A DNA stretch of 10,296 nucleotides from Candidatus Bathyarchaeota archaeon (GTDB taxonomy: Archaea; Asgardarchaeota; Lokiarchaeia; Sigyniarchaeales; Sigyniarchaeaceae). The translations under genes were made by a program, and so were the position numbers. This document shows positions 6,575-10,296 of this stretch, piece after piece. The notes under the pieces are model-generated. The model saw only the letters and a list, made by a program, of their open reading frames with translations, made no database searches and had not been told where the DNA came from. The stretch is taken from positions 1-10,296 of the forward strand of contig WJJB01000210.1 in assembly GCA_014729935.1 (NCBI GenBank). The letters are read 5' to 3'. Positions within the stretch are counted from its first letter, which is position 1, and each line of letters begins with the position of its first letter.

Positions 6575-8611
6575 ATGGTCTTGAATTCGTTCATTGAGGA
6601 CAATTTGGTTTACATAATCATTGGTTTATCTGCATGGATTGCAATTGATGTCATCCTTGGACTGCTGGTAGCGCGGGATGCAAGGATACACGGGAAAAAA
6701 CCAGGCACGTGGTTCTTAGCAATTTTTTTCCTGAGCTTCGTTGGGTTATCCATTTACCTTCAAAAGCGCAGATCTATTCACGCGGAAGCCATAAAGATAG
6801 GCGTGGTGCTCTCTCGGATGGCAACGGGGATCATGCTGGCACTGATGTTTATCGCGTATTTCGTGTATCCACTATTTGCCATTTCACGGGGGATCATTGC
6901 TGGATTCCAAGCATGGTCTTCCATTTCCATTGCTATTGCATACGTTGTAATTTTCGGGATCTTGGCTTTTGCGGGAGCCTCGAATCGGGTAGGTTCTATT
7001 GCCAGCTTTGCCACCGTTGCCATTGGCTTGTTCGCCGTGTGGGAATTCTTCTACCAGGACAGCTTCGGCACCTTGGCACCAGCGCTGGACGTGTTGAAAT
7101 GGATCCTGTTAGCAATCGTCTTGATCGGTGGGTTCACTGGGCTTTTCAATTTCTTCAGCATGTTCTTCTCCGACAAGAATAAATATCCAAGGCGGGGAGA
7201 ATATGCCAATTTCCTGAAGCAAAAAACCAAGCAACATAAAGCTTTGCTACTCGTGGTCATTCCCTTGATGGTTGCAACTGGCATCCTTGCGCCAATATCC
7301 ACGTTACCTTCCACGTTCCATCGAACCTTCACGATCCAGCCCAAGGATTACCAGGCAGAATTTGCATTCTGGGCAACCCTCGATTACAACGCTTACAATA
7401 CAAGCGAGAAATGGGAGATGGATAAGTATAACGTGACCTTGGTCATCTACCACCCTCCCAACGTGACTGATGCTGGCGGGTTGGCTACATTCGTTAATAA
7501 TCTTGAATTGTGGAAGAATAACTACCCGAATGTTAAATTCGTCCTATCCGTCCAAGGAATTACCAAGATCAGGGATACCAATAATACCGAGTATAATTAC
7601 TTTTACAATACCTTCCCATGGGATGGATCAGCGGATGGAGTCATTTACTGGTCGAAGGCATTATTGAATGCCACCGTCGATAATAATCTCACCAACGTGA
7701 TCGGTTTAAATGTGGATATCGAGAAGCCGGATGAAGATCTCGTGGAATACGGCGTGGATATCACGCCAAACAAGGAACGACATTGGGAGGCTGTCCAGCT
7801 GTATAATGAGTTCTTGGAATGGTTCCGGATTAACCATCCTGGCATGATATACACCGCCACCATGGGCCGGGTGCCTATCGTTGATCCGTTTGACGGCGAT
7901 TGGGACTTGCACGTGTATGACATGTCGAATTCATTGAACGTGGATGAATGGGATGAAATTGCCCCCATGATATACCGTTGCAGTTGCGATGGAACCCCGC
8001 CCTACGGGGATCTTCCAAGAAGTGAACCGGAAGATCGAGGAAGAAGTAACTCATACATATATCACCAATTGAAGTTTCTCAATAAATCGCTAACGATGGT
8101 TGATGGTGATAATGACCGGATTGGAATTTATCTCGGAATCACGAATTGTAGTTGTTATGGAGCAGACAGGGAACAATATGATGCTCTTGGAAATTTTGCA
8201 GGATATGGCTTCGATCAGCTCATGATCGACTCAAAGATCGCCAAGCATTTCGGCTGCAAGACCATCACGTATTTCATGCTGAATACAGCAAACTCGAGCA
8301 ATGATCCGCAAGAGGCTCACGTTATGGGGGGCATGTTCGAGAGCTACGGCATCAAATGCCTGGAAATCATGAACGAGACACTCAATGGTGAAAATGCCAC
8401 CGATCCAATTGAAATCATCATCGAGCCCGAGCTTGGCATTCTCAGGGATTTCTATCAAGATTGGCTCATCAATCTCGGCAGGATGCCTGGAATACTCGTT
8501 CTCATCTTGATAATGGTTGGTTCAACCATCCTCTCGATATTGCTCCATCCAGGCGTGAAATCGGCATTGAAAAAGAAATTAGGCATGTCTGTCCAGCAAA
8601 GATCCCGGTGA
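6575..8611 (+). CDS. Membrane-anchored barrel-like protein, paralogue B (intact)
   Basis: 678 residues, similar over its whole length to the frameshifted copy upstream. About seven membrane helices lie in residues 10-243. Residues 33-62 (ARDARIHGKKPGTW, then VGLSIYL) form the same two-helix module, and GASNRVGS (134-141) is conserved in both copies. A basic loop (201-222) puts the next region outside the cell: residues 245-635, with eleven sequons (N275, N286, N296, N336, N365, N371, N503, N524, N573, N600, N607). Barrel-type motifs are GLNVDIE (377-383, resembling the GH18 DxxDxDxE strand, with D381 and E383 as candidate catalytic pair), IAPMIYRC (462-469) and GIYLGITNCSCYG (517-529, C525 and C527). 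A final helix (640-657) and basic tail return to the cytoplasm. A divergent surface glycoside hydrolase or sugar-binding receptor is the best guess; the family is unrecognised. Confidence 0.82.
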   Translation: MVLNSFIEDNLVYIIIGLSAWIAIDVILGLLVARDARIHGKKPGTWFLAIFFLSFVGLSIYLQKRRSIHAEAIKIGVVLSRMATGIMLALMFIAYFVYPLFAISRGIIAGFQAWSSISIAIAYVVIFGILAFAGASNRVGSIASFATVAIGLFAVWEFFYQDSFGTLAPALDVLKWILLAIVLIGGFTGLFNFFSMFFSDKNKYPRRGEYANFLKQKTKQHKALLLVVIPLMVATGILAPISTLPSTFHRTFTIQPKDYQAEFAFWATLDYNAYNTSEKWEMDKYNVTLVIYHPPNVTDAGGLATFVNNLELWKNNYPNVKFVLSVQGITKIRDTNNTEYNYFYNTFPWDGSADGVIYWSKALLNATVDNNLTNVIGLNVDIEKPDEDLVEYGVDITPNKERHWEAVQLYNEFLEWFRINHPGMIYTATMGRVPIVDPFDGDWDLHVYDMSNSLNVDEWDEIAPMIYRCSCDGTPPYGDLPRSEPEDRGRSNSYIYHQLKFLNKSLTMVDGDNDRIGIYLGITNCSCYGADREQYDALGNFAGYGFDQLMIDSKIAKHFGCKTITYFMLNTANSSNDPQEAHVMGGMFESYGIKCLEIMNETLNGENATDPIEIIIEPELGILRDFYQDWLINLGRMPGILVLILIMVGSTILSILLHPGVKSALKKKLGMSVQQRSR

Positions 8612-8632
8612 GGCTTCACCACCTTTTTTTTT
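8607..8632 (+). terminator. Hairpin and T9 terminator overlapping both convergent stop codons
   Basis: GGTGA (8607-8611), loop GGCT, TCACC (8616-8620) is a perfect 5-bp stem, followed by ACC and nine T (8624-8632). The left arm contains the TGA stop of paralogue B and the right arm contains the TGA stop of dinB read on the other strand. The T-run would end plus-strand transcripts; on the minus strand the same bases encode Lys-Lys near the end of DinB. Confidence 0.6.
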
Positions 8633-9734
8633 CAACTTGAGCCGTGCAGAATTCCCACAGGCTGGTTTGCCGATGGCTTTGATTCACCTCCAAGTTCGAA
8701 AATCTCAACCCAACCAGCCTGATCTTCCGTTCATCTTGCCTGAACTCTTTAAACAGGTCATCCATCACTTGAAGTGCAAGCCTTGGATTCCTTGCCACGT
8801 GGGATAGGGAGCTGGCCCGGGTATACGTGTCGAATCCCTCGAATCGTACCTTTAGGGAAATCGTCTTGTACTGGATGTTTTTCCTTGCCATATCTGCATG
8901 CAACTTCTCGTTCAGGTCAACGAGCTTTTCCCATGCGATGGACCTGTCCTCCACGTCGGAAGGGAAGGTGCGTTCCTTGGAAATTGATTTCCTGGTGCGG
9001 TGTGAAACAACAGGTGCATGATTCACTCCACGTGCAAGATCATGAAGGTATTTTCCATGCTTGCCAAACAAGTATATCAAGCGCGCTTTCGGCATTGAGA
9101 TGATATCCCCGATTGTATTGATGCCCTTGTCGCGGAATTTGAGAGATGTTTTCTTGCCGATTCCTGGAATCTCCTCGATATCGAGATGACCAATACCCGC
9201 CTTTATCTCATCCTGCTTCAAGATGGTGATACCATTTGGCTTATGGAGGTTACAGCAAATCTTGGCAAGCACCTTCGTGGGCGCGATACCTATGGAGCAA
9301 GTGATCCCCACTCGCTTCAGCACTTCATCTTTAATCCTCCTTGCCATTACCATGGCATTCGACATCGATCCCTCGCAACTCTCGGTAGCATCGAGATATG
9401 CCTCATCGATGCTTGCTTGCTGGAAGCTATCGCCCTCGGATTCGATGATTGCCATGACTTGCCGGGAAGCCTTCTTGTATTTCTTGAATGTTGGCTGTAT
9501 GTAAATGCCATGCGGGCATTTCTTGTATGCACGGGATATTGACATCCCAGAGTGCAACCCGTATGCCCTTGCTTCGTAGGAGCATGTTGAAACCACGCCA
9601 CGACCGGAGCCACCTCGTGGATCTGCGCCGATGATTAGCGGGCGATGCCTGTAAGACTCATTATCCCGTGCCTCGATGGCCGCGAAGAAACAATCCAAGT
9701 CAACATGCAGGATGATCCTATGGTTGAGAATCAT
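8616..9734 (-). CDS. dinB: Y-family translesion DNA polymerase (Pol IV/DinB/Dpo4 type)
   Basis: 372 residues, the usual length. The palm catalytic motifs are present: HVDLDCFFAAIE (10-21, metal ligand D12 and steric-gate F17, as in E. coli Pol IV) and SIDEAYLD (108-115, D110 and E111). The fingers segment VVSTCSYEARAYGLHSGM (47-64), the palm motif SIGIAPTKVLAKI (147-159) and the thumb helix-hairpin-helix around IPGIGKKTSLKF (189-200) follow in order, then the little finger domain. The tail has QTSLWEFC (356-363), close to the PCNA-binding pattern Qxx(L)xxFF with Cys for the last Phe. It would copy past damaged bases in the cytoplasm, recruited by the sliding clamp. The start at 9734 is just downstream of an AT-rich box. 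The gene converges on paralogue B with a 4-nt gap, and its penultimate codons include a nine-A tract. Confidence 0.95.
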   Translation of the reverse strand: MILNHRIILHVDLDCFFAAIEARDNESYRHRPLIIGADPRGGSGRGVVSTCSYEARAYGLHSGMSISRAYKKCPHGIYIQPTFKKYKKASRQVMAIIESEGDSFQQASIDEAYLDATESCEGSMSNAMVMARRIKDEVLKRVGITCSIGIAPTKVLAKICCNLHKPNGITILKQDEIKAGIGHLDIEEIPGIGKKTSLKFRDKGINTIGDIISMPKARLIYLFGKHGKYLHDLARGVNHAPVVSHRTRKSISKERTFPSDVEDRSIAWEKLVDLNEKLHADMARKNIQYKTISLKVRFEGFDTYTRASSLSHVARNPRLALQVMDDLFKEFRQDERKIRLVGLRFSNLEVNQSHRQTSLWEFCTAQVEKKRW

Positions 9735-9764
9735 CAGAATCCATCTTGTTCATTAGTTCGGGGG

Positions 9765-9775
9765 ATAATTAATTA
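9765..9775 (-). promoter_or_regulatory. TATA-like box for dinB
   Basis: On the minus strand this reads TAATTAATTAT, centred about 36 nt before the dinB ATG at 9734, giving a leader near 10 nt. It is the only AT-rich box at a suitable distance. Confidence 0.42.
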
Positions 9776-9779
9776 CCAT

Positions 9780-9808
9780 GGTGGTGTGAATTTTTGAAAA
9801 ACACCGCC
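9780..9808. repeat. Intergenic hairpin between dinB and the UroD-family gene
   Basis: GGTGGTGT (9780-9787) pairs with ACACCGCC (9801-9808) over eight positions with one G-U pair, enclosing a 13-nt AT-rich loop that contains TTTTTGAAAA. It is immediately upstream of the proposed dinB TATA box, outside any coding frame. It may be a protein-binding site or a stem-loop in a longer transcript; the function is unknown. Confidence 0.4.
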
Positions 9809-9823
9809 ACCCGCTTGCAGGGG

Positions 9824-9835
9824 ATGCCAAGGCAT
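9824..9835. promoter_or_regulatory. Inverted repeat next to the TATA box of the UroD-family gene
   Basis: ATGCC-AA-GGCAT is an exact 5-bp inverted repeat ending three bases before the ATTAAAT box at 9839, where an archaeal repressor or activator could contact the TFB site. The arms are short, so chance is possible. Confidence 0.3.
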
Positions 9836-9838
9836 AGG

Positions 9839-9845
9839 ATTAAAT
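9839..9845 (+). promoter_or_regulatory. TATA-like box for the UroD-family gene
   Basis: ATTAAAT is centred about 35 nt before the ATG at 9877. The predicted leader of about 10 nt would just include the ribosome-binding match GAGGT (9868-9872), four nt before the start. This supports 9877 over the in-frame ATG at 9844, which lies inside the box. Confidence 0.42.
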
Positions 9846-9876
9846 GATACCGGTGCAACCGTGTTTCGAGGTACAT

Positions 9877-10296
9877 ATGCAACTTGAATCCGATACGATG
9901 GGAGCAACTGAGCGGTTCGAAACCATCATCAACAGGGATGGACTCCCGGATCGTATCCCGATCCATCTCATGGGCATCCCAGCCTATAGCGATGCCATGA
10001 TCGAGTTCATCGAACGGGAAGACGAGATAATGGAACATGACCCGTTCTTCCTGGATGATGATAATATTCTAATCACACCCTTGGGGGATAAAACGCTGCC
10101 GTATTACTTTGGCGCGGAAGATGCAATGTATTCCACGGGAATCAAGAAAGACATGAGGTGCACGCTCGATGCATCTGGAAACATTGTCAAGGATCCAGCA
10201 GAAGCAGCACGATTGGAATCGAAACCGGAAGGAAAATACGTGAATTACATGGGACGTTTGAACGGATGGCGAGTGCTGGATAGCGGGCACAAATAC
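9877..10296 (+). CDS. Uroporphyrinogen decarboxylase/MtaA-family protein, N-terminal part (runs off right edge)
   Basis: 140 codons are visible with no stop. The N-terminus has the family signature: a helix ending ATERFETIINR, followed by the loop GLPDRIPIHLMGIP (residues 24-37), equivalent to the NREEPDRVPV pattern of uroporphyrinogen decarboxylase and the MtaA/CmuA corrinoid methyltransferases. True haem-pathway UroD keeps Arg residues here for the porphyrin carboxylates; the rest of this segment (Asp-rich FFLDDDNILITPLGD, then YFGAEDAMYSTGIKK) looks more like the archaeal methyltransferase-type members. The zinc-binding HxC...C site of that group would lie beyond the window, so the reaction cannot be decided. 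It is divergently transcribed from dinB. ATG 9877 is preferred for its GAGGT site; Met8 (9898) is an alternative. Confidence 0.8.
   Translation, partial: MQLESDTMGATERFETIINRDGLPDRIPIHLMGIPAYSDAMIEFIEREDEIMEHDPFFLDDDNILITPLGDKTLPYYFGAEDAMYSTGIKKDMRCTLDASGNIVKDPAEAARLESKPEGKYVNYMGRLNGWRVLDSGHKY

Overview
The window looks archaeal. TATA-like boxes (CTTATATAC at 3979-3987, TTATATATT at 6538-6546, TTAAAT-type boxes elsewhere) sit about 26-36 nt upstream of start codons and imply leaderless or very short-leader transcripts. Two large membrane proteins carry many N-glycosylation sequons. The gene content fits an archaeon of moderate GC: a Y-family polymerase with a PIP-like tail, a COG1237-type metallo-beta-lactamase and a UroD/MtaA-type methyltransferase. 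An Asgard-type lineage is possible, but that is a guess from general resemblance and was not demonstrated.

Left part (1-3936) is all on the minus strand. In transcription order it holds a metallo-beta-lactamase-fold hydrolase (3936-3064), a 400-base stretch with no convincing gene, a cytoplasmic TIM-barrel glycoside-hydrolase-like protein (2663-1278) that overlaps an EamA/DMT-type transporter (1299-331), and the start of a DUF4287-like gene (172 to beyond the left edge).

Centre (4009-8611) is on the plus strand. It holds two paralogous, roughly 680-residue membrane proteins of a family I do not recognise: about seven N-terminal membrane helices, a large sequon-rich outer domain with TIM-barrel glycoside-hydrolase-like motifs (xDxE, APMIYRC, GITNCSCYG), a final membrane helix and a basic tail. 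The first copy (4009-6047) is interrupted by a one-base frameshift near 5762; the second (6575-8611) is intact. Between them lies a two-gene cassette of 52-codon proteins: a hydrophobic membrane protein (6195-6353) and, overlapping by TGATG, a coiled, zinc-ribbon-like protein with one of four cysteines missing (6353-6511).

Right part: dinB (9734-8616, minus) converges on the second paralogue with a 4-nt gap. One hairpin contains both stop codons and is followed by T9. Divergent from dinB is a UroD/MtaA/CmuA-family gene (from 9877) that runs off the right edge. The 142-nt region between them carries candidate promoters for both genes, an inverted repeat and a hairpin.

The most unusual content is the paralogous membrane-anchored barrel proteins with the small cassette between them. 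The nearby cytoplasmic barrel protein and exporter-type permease could belong to the same glycan-related theme, but that link is inference.
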